Below, piece by piece: positions 6,880-13,616 of a stretch of DNA of 20,432 bases (its first letter is position 1; each line of letters starts with the position of its first letter). Origin of the DNA: CAZGSG01 sp964528095. GTDB lineage: Bacteria > Bacteroidota > Bacteroidia > Chitinophagales > Chitinophagaceae. Position numbers and translations under genes: made by a program. The notes under the pieces are model-generated. The model searched no databases and had not been told where the DNA came from. It worked only from the letters and a program-made list of their open reading frames with translations. Where the stretch lies: positions 1 through 20,432 of the forward strand of contig CAZGSG010000089.1 in the NCBI GenBank assembly GCA_964528095.1, in the 5' to 3' direction.

Positions 6880-8409
6880 TTATTCCTGTTTTGCCAGCAG
6901 GATTTTTGTATCCAGGTCCCTGATAAGCTCTTCGATATTAGTACCACCGCTATTATCCTGGAACCGGATATTCCCGTTTTTGTCAATGACTATTTTTGTC
7001 GGTACCCCGTTTATAGCATATGCGGAAGCGGCAGCGCCGTTGCTGTCATCAAAAAGTATATGAAACCGGTATTTGTTTTTGGTGAGCAGGCTTTCCACAG
7101 TTTCTTTATAATTATCTTCTCTTTCCCAGGTATTGATAAACAAAAACACGATTTCCGGGTTACCCGCGTATTTATCTATAGCGGCCTGCATACCGGGAAA
7201 AGCCTGCAGGCAGGGCACACACCATGTCGCCCAGAAATCAAGGATGACTATTTTTCCTTTATAATCCGATAAAGAAACTTTCTGCCCTGCACGGTCCACG
7301 AGTGTAAAATCCGGGGCTTTCTTCCGGACCATTTTTACTTTTAGTATATCATAAGCCTCTTTTTTTCCTTTACCATTTATTTGCGACAGGTACTTGGTTA
7401 CGTTGGCGTCACTGCCATACAGATCTTTAAAAATCGGCATCATATCGGCGATGATATTACTATCGTTAGGGTGTACCACCAGGTAATTCTCATATACTGA
7501 AAGGGCTTTTTGTTTATTACCCGAGCGTAAAAAATTGCTGACTAAAAGCCTGGTGTCGTCCGTGATCTTATCACCATTGTAATAATAAAAATCCTTGTAG
7601 TTGGTTTCAGTAATTATCTTGTTACCAATATTGATCGCTTCATCCAGCCTGTCCAGTTTTGTCAGCACCTGTGCATATAAGGAAGCCAGGTTATACAAAA
7701 ACTTTACATTGGCAGGTGGGTTAGTTTGATTTGGTTGCGCTTCCGCCGCCGTTAAAATATAGGCGTCCTCCAGCAGGCTAAGGTATTTTTTTAGATCGTT
7801 GTTTTCTTGTAAATAAGTATACATAAAGTTACAAACCTGTAATGCATACCAGGATGAACCTCGTACCAGGGAAGAAAATTTCGCGGATTTGTCAAAATCC
7901 TTTTCCGAAAGGTATTTACCTGCCAACGCATAAGCTGCCGTAGCATATACATCCTGGTCATTTTTATCAAAGTTTTCTTTGGGGAATTTTGCCAGCCATG
8001 TATCATATAAAGCCTCCAGTTCGGCAGCGCTGGTGGCCTTGTCGTTTGATAACTTTAATAACCTGGAAACTCCCTGGTAGCGGGCTGTTTTACCGGTTGG
8101 ATATTTTTTTACAATTGTTTGTTTTATGTTTTGGGCACTATCCGGTTTATTCAGGTGTTTTAAATAAATATCTGAGGCCAGGGCCATCAGGTCTTCATTG
8201 TCGGCATTTCGCAATGTTTCAGCCTCCAGTTGTAGTTTGACTTTTGCATCAGGTGTAGCTTGTTTGGCCAGGTCTTCTACTTGCTTACGAATTTCCCCGG
8301 CTGTACTGATTTCTTTGCTGGAAAATACTGGTTGCTGGGCGTATAGTGTTTTTGAGAGGGAAAGCAGTGTTACAACTGCAAATAAAAATGAGGTGGTAAT
8401 AGACTTCAT
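6880..8409 (-). CDS. TlpA-family protein disulfide reductase with helical-repeat N-terminal half
   Basis: 509 residues. A signal peptide (about residues 1-24, ending LYAQ) sends it to the periplasm. Residues 30-355 are alpha-helical with TPR-like spacing (alternating aromatic and alanine positions, YALAGKYLSEKDFDKSAKF). Residues 360-509 are a thioredoxin domain of the TlpA/ResA type: WCVPC with Cys397 and Cys400, and the cis-proline in NGVPT at Pro470. The family reduces disulfides or haem-ligand cysteines outside the cytoplasm; the helical part probably binds a partner. Bacteroidota carry many such fusions, often without a known substrate. It is a single-gene unit with a promoter flanked by two related palindromes, implying a dedicated repressor or activator not visible nearby. 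Confidence 0.92.
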   Translation of the reverse strand: MKSITTSFLFAVVTLLSLSKTLYAQQPVFSSKEISTAGEIRKQVEDLAKQATPDAKVKLQLEAETLRNADNEDLMALASDIYLKHLNKPDSAQNIKQTIVKKYPTGKTARYQGVSRLLKLSNDKATSAAELEALYDTWLAKFPKENFDKNDQDVYATAAYALAGKYLSEKDFDKSAKFSSLVRGSSWYALQVCNFMYTYLQENNDLKKYLSLLEDAYILTAAEAQPNQTNPPANVKFLYNLASLYAQVLTKLDRLDEAINIGNKIITETNYKDFYYYNGDKITDDTRLLVSNFLRSGNKQKALSVYENYLVVHPNDSNIIADMMPIFKDLYGSDANVTKYLSQINGKGKKEAYDILKVKMVRKKAPDFTLVDRAGQKVSLSDYKGKIVILDFWATWCVPCLQAFPGMQAAIDKYAGNPEIVFLFINTWEREDNYKETVESLLTKNKYRFHILFDDSNGAAASAYAINGVPTKIVIDKNGNIRFQDNSGGTNIEELIRDLDTKILLAKQE

Positions 8410-8416
8410 GTGAATT

Positions 8417-8475
8417 AATACGATTTGTTTCGTATTTTAAAGATAGGTGTTTTTTTTATACTACGAAATATTTCG
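8417..8475 (-). promoter_or_regulatory. TlpA-gene promoter with two related palindromes
   Basis: The -7 element reads TATCTTTA on the minus strand (8445-8438), one mismatch from TAnnTTTG, giving a start near 8431. One palindrome (AATACGA-6-TCGTATT, 8417-8436) covers the start site; the other, CGAAATATTTCG (8464-8475), lies near -38. In aligned form (TACGAAA..A..TCG.A) they agree at 12 of 16 positions and their centres are 43 bp apart. This is a plausible operator pair for a dimeric regulator. Confidence 0.5.
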
Positions 8476-8541
8476 CATGTAATTTTGAATGTCTGCAAAT
8501 GGGAAAGGAGAATCGCCTGTATGGAAGATCAGTAACCCGGG

Positions 8542-8670
8542 TTAAATAGTTTTACCAAAGAGGAATGAATAGGTGATGTTCAACACCAAAAACAATTGCC
8601 CATTTGCGATGAAAGCGGGTTGAAAGTTCAGGTGATCCATATGCCGGTAATAATTATGTATAAATGACAA
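8542..8670 (-). pseudogene. C-terminal remnant of an outer-membrane beta-barrel protein
   Basis: The minus strand holds an open stretch of 42 codons ending in a stop at 8542-8544 and lacking a proper start. The readable part includes NYYRHMDHLNFQPAF, then QLFLVLNITYSFLFGKTI at the very end. Alternating hydrophobic and polar residues and a terminal aromatic-rich strand (YSFLFG) are what the last strands of Bacteroidota porin/TonB-type barrels look like. Nothing upstream continues it towards a full gene, so it reads as a leftover. The exact family cannot be named. It lies in the 372-base space between the TlpA and MDR genes, which holds no other gene. Confidence 0.45.
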
Positions 8671-8683
8671 ACTATTAAGCGGC

Positions 8684-8739
8684 CAGCATGTTATTATAAA
8701 CTAAAAACAAAATTCACCAGCCCAAAGAATAGCATGCTG
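8684..8739. repeat. Inverted repeat upstream of the MDR oxidoreductase
   Basis: CAGCATGTTATT at 8684-8695 and AATAGCATGCTG at 8728-8739 are inverted copies matching at 11 of 12 positions, centres 44 bp apart. It lies 43 bases before the start codon at 8782. It could be an operator pair or the footprint of an old insertion; nothing decides between them. Confidence 0.4.
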
Positions 8740-8781
8740 CAAGAGGGGTACTCATTTATTTTAAACAGTCAATATAAAAAA

Positions 8782-9795
8782 ATGAAAGCAATAGGATTCA
8801 AAACCTCATTACCCATTAACGAAACAGATAGTTTTATAGAGTTTGAAAAAGAAATACCCACACCAAAAGGAAGAGATATACTGGTAAAGGTGGAAGCTAT
8901 TTCAGTAAATCCTGTAGACTTTAAAATAAGGCAAAACAGCCTGAAAGATAAACAACAGGAAACACCAAAAATTATCGGTTGGGATGCTGTTGGTGTTGTG
9001 GAAGCAATTGGAGAAAAAGCGGAGCTTTTTAAAAAAGGCGACAGGGTCTTTTATGCAGGGGATATTACAAAAGAAGGCGCTAACCAGGAATACCAACTGG
9101 TAGATGAACGCATTGCAGGATTTGCGCCAAAGAAAATTGGTATAGAAGCGGCGGCGGCGATGCCCCTTACAAGCCTTACTGCGTATGAAATATTATTTGA
9201 CCGGCTGCGGTTGAGCAAAGAAAAGGACCAGGGCAAATCCATTCTTGTGATTGGCGGTGCAGGTGGCGTGGGCTCGATAGCGATTCAGTTGGCTAAAAAA
9301 CTACTTGGTCTTACCGTGATTGCTACTGCGTCAAGACCTGAGTCCATTGAATGGTGCAAAAAAATGGGAGCTGATCATGTAGTGCACCACGGAAACCTGG
9401 TGGAGCAGGTAAAGAAAGCGGGATTTGAACAGGTGGATTTCATTCTTGATTTTGTTGATGTGAATCAGTATTGGGAGGTTTTTGTGCAACTCATCAAACC
9501 TCAGGGAATGATAGGTTCGATCAGTGATCCGGTAGAATCTGTGAACCTGAGACAACTAAAAGGAAAGAGTGCAAGTTTTCATTGGGAACTGATGTTTACA
9601 CGTTCCATGTTTCAAACAGATGATATGATCGCGCAGCATTACATTTTGAATAAGACTGCCGGTCGGTTGGATGATGGCACGCTTCAATCCACTCTGAACA
9701 GAACTATAGATGGGTTTACAGTCGAAAACCTGAAAGAAGCACACCGCCTGCTGGAATCCAATAAAACAATCGGAAAAGTGGTGCTAAAATTCTGA
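8782..9795 (+). CDS. NADPH:quinone reductase-like MDR oxidoreductase (zinc-type alcohol dehydrogenase-like)
   Basis: 337 residues. The N-terminal GroES-like domain runs to about residue 120 (VEAISVNPVDFKIRQ, WDAVGVVEAIG, GDRVFYAG). The Rossmann domain follows, with IGGAGGVGSIAIQLAK around residue 155. The sequence matches the medium-chain dehydrogenase subgroup usually annotated as zinc-binding alcohol dehydrogenase family 1, but it lacks the cysteine cluster for structural zinc, as quinone-reductase relatives do. Expected activity is NADPH-dependent reduction of quinones or enones in the cytoplasm. The start at 8782 (MKAIGFKTS) is the family's usual start; the longer frame from 8734 has an atypical N-terminus. 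Single-gene unit closed by a hairpin three bases after the stop. Confidence 0.92.
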   Translation: MKAIGFKTSLPINETDSFIEFEKEIPTPKGRDILVKVEAISVNPVDFKIRQNSLKDKQQETPKIIGWDAVGVVEAIGEKAELFKKGDRVFYAGDITKEGANQEYQLVDERIAGFAPKKIGIEAAAAMPLTSLTAYEILFDRLRLSKEKDQGKSILVIGGAGGVGSIAIQLAKKLLGLTVIATASRPESIEWCKKMGADHVVHHGNLVEQVKKAGFEQVDFILDFVDVNQYWEVFVQLIKPQGMIGSISDPVESVNLRQLKGKSASFHWELMFTRSMFQTDDMIAQHYILNKTAGRLDDGTLQSTLNRTIDGFTVENLKEAHRLLESNKTIGKVVLKF

Positions 9796-9797
9796 TA

Positions 9798-9825
9798 GTA
9801 TTATTGGCCAGGCTACCAGTAATAC
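9798..9825 (+). terminator. Hairpin terminator behind the MDR gene
   Basis: GTATTATTGG (9798-9807) pairs with CCAGTAATAC (9816-9825) over 10 bp with one G-T pair and an 8-base loop. It starts three bases after the stop codon, and convergent transcription comes from the gene at 10040. The T-run is missing, so it may work in both directions or only weakly. Confidence 0.5.
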
Positions 9826-10039
9826 CAAAACAGTGACGGGCTTATTGAAACCAACAGTTCATTTAGTGTATTGACGCTGTTCATAGAAGAAGTTCCAGGA
9901 TAGTGTCAGGATGTTTATAAGGTTCCTGAAAAGCGTTGTAAGCATGTTGGCGCTTCGTCATTTTTCAAAGTAAGTAGGATGATATACATCCCCTGATCTG
10001 CCTTATAATTATAGCACTCTTTTCATTTTTCTTTTCCCA

Positions 10040-10954
10040 TCAAAATCCATTTGCCTTCAGAAACACATCAGCCGTGGTTACGGCCTCCAGCCACTTGCCC
10101 TCAGGGTCAAAACCATGACCCGCGCCCTGGATCACTGTATATTGATTAATGATCTGTTTATTACTAAGCATTGTGGTATATCCACGGTACAGATCATCGC
10201 CTGTATCACCGGACGGTCGCACATTAATCACCGGTACGCCATTGGCCACGCCATTACTCACCCAGTACGGACTGATGGCCATATAAGCCAGCTTGTTGGC
10301 ATTGGTAGCTTCATAGCCGGTAGCACGATACAATATTTCTCTTAAGGCTGCGGGCAGCAAGGCAGCCTCCGATTCATCGCTATACCCAAACGTAATAGCC
10401 CCGGCAAAATTGGCGGCAGCTTTTACGCGACGATCTTCGTTGCCTGCTCCATGTGCATACAACAAAGCCAGCGTAGCCCCGGCGCTATGGCCGGCAATGA
10501 TCCATTGTGTAGCGCTGATATCCCATCCGGGCGCAAGGGTCGACAGTTTTTCCAGTCCCAGTTTGATATCGGCGAGTTGATCTGCGATCCTTATATTACT
10601 GAGCTGATGAAGTACGGGTGTCTGCAGTAAACCGGTTGAATCGACCAGGCGGTAATTGATATTGGCTACTGCATAACCTTTGGCAAGGAAAAGTTGCGCG
10701 GTAGTGCTCATCTCGCTTTTATCACCGGCTATAAAACCGCCGCCATGTAAAAAGATGATCAATGCTGTTTGCGTACTGCGTCCTGCCGGCAGGTACACAT
10801 CCATCTTTTGCTTCGCATGATTACCATAGGCTATATCAGTACTTACCAATTGTGCTGCCGGCGCAGGCGCCCCATTATCCGATTTGGAACAGGACATCAA
10901 CCAGGGAGTGGATGCAAAGAGCAGGATGAATGACCGGATCGTTATTGTTTTCAT
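10040..10954 (-). CDS. Alpha/beta hydrolase lipoprotein, carboxylesterase/BD-FAE-like
   Basis: 304 residues. The N-terminus is a lipoprotein signal with Cys22 in LMSCSKSDN, so the enzyme is anchored in the cell envelope. The hormone-sensitive-lipase-like oxyanion motif HGGG is at 70-73 and the nucleophile is Ser157 in GHSAG. The acid is probably in the PSGDTGDDL segment and the His in GAGHGFDPEG near the C-terminus. This is the pattern of small esterases such as bacterial feruloyl or acetyl esterases; the actual ester is unknown. The start at 10954 is preferred because it opens the signal peptide directly; the longer frame from 11062 adds a stretch that fits no signal. The next gene on the same strand (11235-12110) is also an exported hydrolase, but the 280-base gap argues against one operon. 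Confidence 0.9.
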   Translation of the reverse strand: MKTITIRSFILLFASTPWLMSCSKSDNGAPAPAAQLVSTDIAYGNHAKQKMDVYLPAGRSTQTALIIFLHGGGFIAGDKSEMSTTAQLFLAKGYAVANINYRLVDSTGLLQTPVLHQLSNIRIADQLADIKLGLEKLSTLAPGWDISATQWIIAGHSAGATLALLYAHGAGNEDRRVKAAANFAGAITFGYSDESEAALLPAALREILYRATGYEATNANKLAYMAISPYWVSNGVANGVPVINVRPSGDTGDDLYRGYTTMLSNKQIINQYTVIQGAGHGFDPEGKWLEAVTTADVFLKANGF

Positions 10955-11234
10955 ATGCATCAATTGAGGTAAGTAGATGATAATTACGCTAAAGCCGATA
11001 TCACTGATCTTACCTAATTTTCGTGCCAATAAGCAACCGGATTTTCTCTTATTTATAGTCAACCTGATATATTACCTGTTATGGAGCTGGGGGTAATACC
11101 TGACCACAGAAGATCGGTCTTTCCAGGCCGGGATTGGGATCGGTAGACTATTAATAAGGTAAAAAAACTTTTACATAATAAACGCTAAACAATGCCTTGC
11201 AAAAAAGTTTCAACCTAATGAACCCGGGTTATTT

Positions 11235-12110
11235 TCATAACGGTCGCAATAAAAATTTCAACGCGTCATATGCAGCTGACCGGAATACGGACATATGATC
11301 AAAATCCTTGTAATATTTCCAATCAAATAGCAATTTGTTTTTCTTATTGGCATTTATATAGTCAGCCAGTACCAGGCTGGGCCGGTTCAAAGCGGTTTTG
11401 CGGCTGGTATCTTTTTTAACCTGTGCCGCGTCATTCATGTCTTTATTCATTGTGTTGGCTATCGCCAGGAACAACGAGTTCTCTTTAAACGCTTTTTTTG
11501 CCAATACCTGTTTTGATTGTGCTAATAATTGCTGATCATCCCACCACATGCTTGGGTCAATAGCCGCATATTTACTGAACAGCCCCGTATGGTTCAGTAG
11601 TGTATGTATCGCCAGCAAACCGCCCAATGAATGGCCTATTAATATGCGGGTGGAAGCGACCGGGTATATTGAATCTATATATGGGATAAGCTCTTTTTGC
11701 AGGAAGGAAATAAATTTTTCACCACCACCGGAAACTTGTGCAGCCATCTTGTCAACAAAGGGAGAAGAGACGATATGCGTAGGAGTGTAATCGCGGTCCC
11801 TCTCCCAGATATTTCCGATTCCAACAACGATTTTTTGTGTAAAGGTCGAATCACCGGTTTCTTTAGCTAATTGTTTAAGAATATCAACAACCGTATTAAA
11901 ATGTGCCGCTCCATCTAAAACATAAATAACCTCGTAATGACGCCCCGGTGGCAATTTCATATGGGAGGGTGTATAGATTTCAAAAAGCCGGTCTTCTTTC
12001 AGGATAGCAGAATAGAGGGTATGAGAACTTACCAGGTCGGTGTTTTTCCGCTCCTGGGCAGCGAGGGTTATCACTGAAAGGAAAAAAAGCAGGAACAAGC
12101 AAGGGCGCAT
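11235..12110 (-). CDS. Exported esterase, putative esterase (EstD/IroE-like) family
   Basis: 291 residues with a signal peptide ending near residue 18 (LAAQ). The alpha/beta-hydrolase nucleophile is Ser161 in IGHSLGGLLA, and the catalytic His is probably His272 in FDHMSV, near the C-terminus. YVLDGAAHF and VGIGN-ERDRDYTPT are landmarks of the family that includes the siderophore esterases Fes/IroE and bacterial esterase D-like proteins. A siderophore ester is one possible substrate, but no iron-uptake genes are near, so an acyl or sugar ester is just as likely. It would act in the periplasm. The upstream region towards 12235 contains only gene debris. Confidence 0.9.
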   Translation of the reverse strand: MRPCLFLLFFLSVITLAAQERKNTDLVSSHTLYSAILKEDRLFEIYTPSHMKLPPGRHYEVIYVLDGAAHFNTVVDILKQLAKETGDSTFTQKIVVGIGNIWERDRDYTPTHIVSSPFVDKMAAQVSGGGEKFISFLQKELIPYIDSIYPVASTRILIGHSLGGLLAIHTLLNHTGLFSKYAAIDPSMWWDDQQLLAQSKQVLAKKAFKENSLFLAIANTMNKDMNDAAQVKKDTSRKTALNRPSLVLADYINANKKNKLLFDWKYYKDFDHMSVFRSAAYDALKFLLRPL

Positions 12111-12234
12111 GAGGTAAAATTGAGTTATGGTAATGAGGTTTCTTTTGTTGAGACTACCTGGAGATGATTTTGGTTACACAAAACGGAAACCCGCTTGTCA
12201 GAAGTGAAAAATATAAGTCTATAAACAGATGTTT

Positions 12235-12460
12235 CATATCTCAACGGCGACAAAAAAGCAAATGATAAGATTGCGATTAAGTAAGTGGCAATGGCATACC
12301 ACAGAACACCATCGATATGATCTTTCAACCCTTTTTACAACCGAACCCGCAGGATATTGATATTGTGATTAAAGTATATGGGGGAGAATGGAAAATGGAA
12401 ACGAAGGAAGGAGAAGGAACAATATTTATCATTCAGCTAAAGACATTGCAACTACTATAA
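12235..12460 (+). pseudogene. Decayed histidine-kinase ATPase domain (C-terminal end)
   Basis: Pieces of the kinase ATP-binding domain can be read in order but across several frames: HISTATKK, then KIAIK, then GNGIPQNTIDMIFQPF (G1 box and the following helix). Next come TT-PAG after a frame change, and DIVIKVYGGEWKMETKEG running into EGTIFIIQLK and a stop at 12460. The block between PAG and DIV that should hold the second glycine box (GxGLGL) is deleted, and at least two or three single-base shifts precede it. No sensor or phosphoacceptor-His region is visible upstream. It is clearly dead. It resembles the seven-TM or ligand-sensor-type soluble kinases common in Chitinophagaceae, judged by the FQPFFTTKPAG-like segment. 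Confidence 0.8.
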
Positions 12461-12591
12461 AAAAATTGTGCAGATGAATTAAAGATCACAATATAACCCT
12501 GAATGGCCGCTTTCTACTCCCGGATGGATTCACCCATGCTGACATTGCAGGGTATGCCTGGCCCGCCGCGGACTTGTTATGATGTCCGGGC

Positions 12592-12632
12592 TTATATCTC
12601 CAACATGTCAACTACTCTTTATGGAGATATAA
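12592..12632 (+). terminator. Hairpin with T-run after the kinase remnant
   Basis: TTATATCTCCA (12592-12602) pairs perfectly with TGGAGATATAA (12622-12632) over 11 bp with a 19-base loop, and TTTTT follows. It could have ended the transcript of the now dead kinase. Apart from this hairpin, 12461-12778 holds no gene I can support. Confidence 0.5.
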
Positions 12633-12778
12633 TTTTTACATGTCGCTAATCTCTACAGCTAAATGGATTTCAACACTCCAATTACACGCTACTACAAATT
12701 AAGTAGGTTAAAAAGTTTCTTTAGTTGATATTTTTAATCCTTCATTAAGATTACTACATCTACTTCTTGATCATGGGC

Positions 12779-12991
12779 ATGAAAAAACTAACTATCGCGG
12801 TATTGCTAACAGCAATGCTAACGGGTAACCTTAATGCACAAAACTTTTCACTGGTAAAAGACATCAATACCAATATCGAACCTTTGGGCGGCGATCCTGC
12901 ATTTTGTAAAAGCATTACTATTTATACGATAGATATGCAAAATTTACCGGCAGGCATGTACCATATTGAAATAAAATCAGGTACAACCTAA
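12779..12991 (+). pseudogene. Collapsed type IX-secreted protein: start and end joined
   Basis: The reading frame is open and has a good start (ATG at 12779, alternative 12773). Residues 1-20 are a clean signal peptide (KKLTIAVLLTAMLTGNLNAQ), followed by NFSLVKDIN, the opening seen in large ELWxxDGT-repeat secreted proteins. After about residue 38 the sequence jumps to IYTIDMQNLPAGMYHIEIKSG, the conserved core of the C-terminal type IX secretion (sorting) domain. The stop comes before the domain's last strand (usual ...KFIK). The best explanation is an internal deletion that removed nearly the whole mature protein. It may still be expressed, but hardly as a functional secreted protein. The identification rests on the two recognisable ends. 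Confidence 0.7.
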
Positions 12992-12992
12992 T

Positions 12993-13097
12993 TAAAGGGT
13001 TCTTTCTGCCATGGCTTTTAACAACTTCATCAATCAACTTTTTAGCATTGTAAATTGTTGCCCCTTTGCCGGCTTTTTTACATGCGATCAAGCTTCT
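12993..13097 (-). other. Unidentified coding-like frame behind the cupin gene
   Basis: After the cupin stop, a minus-strand frame without a start codon reads SLIACKKAGKGATIYNAKK followed by LIDEVVKSHGRKN. Its composition is strongly protein-like (amphipathic helix, no low complexity). In another frame just before it, NPELKEALGEEA follows the cupin stop almost directly. Together they look like the frameshifted tail of an eighth operon gene. I do not recognise the family. Confidence 0.35.
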
Positions 13098-13128
13098 TCA
13101 CCCAGGGCTTCTTTCAGTTCAGGATTGT

Positions 13129-13605
13129 TTACCTATCATATTCTTTATCTGTTACCTCACCCAGCCAGATTGTTTCACCTTTTTCCCGTCCCGTAATAGC
13201 TACCTGAACAAAAGCGGTGTCGGCACTGGCTCCGTGCCAATGAGGGATATTGGGTGGACATTTTATGGCATCTCCTTTACGAAGTATTTTTTTAGGTTGT
13301 CCTTTTTCCTGGTAGTACCCAACACCATCAGTTATTAATAATATTTGTCCTGCAGGATGTAAATGCCATTTGCTTCTGGCTCCTGGCTCAAAAGTTACAT
13401 TACCAACGGATATAGCGTTTAAACTGTCCGGATCTATCAGCATTTGCAGGTAGGCAGTTCCTGTAAAATTATCAGTAGTGATTTTTTTACCTTTCGGAAA
13501 GACAGTGGCATTTTGTTGTTTTGTATCTTCTGTTCTTTGATTGTTCTTACAGGCTGCAGGCCATAGCATTAAAAACAACAAGCTAAACTTAACGATATTT
13601 TTCAT
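13129..13605 (-). CDS. Cupin lipoprotein, hydroxynitrile-lyase-type metal site
   Basis: 158 residues. The N-terminus is a lipoprotein signal with Cys19 (WPAACKNN), so the protein is exported and lipid-anchored. The rest is one small cupin barrel with metal ligands His81, His83, Gln87 (WHLHPAGQ) and His122 (IPHWH). This spacing is the same as that reported for the manganese-dependent cupin hydroxynitrile lyase of Granulicella (His53, His55, Gln59, His94). Related cupins are often found next to carboxymuconolactone-decarboxylase-like genes, as here. The reaction is unknown; C-C lyase or dioxygenase activity is conceivable. Last intact gene of the seven-gene operon, 11 bases after the hydrolase at 13617. 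Confidence 0.9.
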   Translation of the reverse strand: MKNIVKFSLLFLMLWPAACKNNQRTEDTKQQNATVFPKGKKITTDNFTGTAYLQMLIDPDSLNAISVGNVTFEPGARSKWHLHPAGQILLITDGVGYYQEKGQPKKILRKGDAIKCPPNIPHWHGASADTAFVQVAITGREKGETIWLGEVTDKEYDR

Positions 13606-13616
13606 TGTCTTTAAGT

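Noticed and set aside
10955..11062. Upstream start for the lipoprotein hydrolase
   Set aside because: It would put 36 residues in front of a complete lipoprotein signal.
8534..11230. Ten-base palindrome AACCCGGGTT at 8534-8543 and again at 11221-11230
   Set aside because: Both copies lie just after gene or remnant ends, but flanking sequence is unrelated and no third copy was seen; probably coincidence.
12125..12328. Minus-strand 67-codon open frame
   Set aside because: It overlaps the opposite strand of the kinase remnant, has no family motif and no promoter; its hydrophobic stretch is a by-product of A/T-rich DNA.
12503..12649. Plus-strand 48-codon frame opening MAAFYSRMDSP
   Set aside because: Cysteine- and methionine-rich, no relatives recognised, and runs through the terminator hairpin at 12592-12632.
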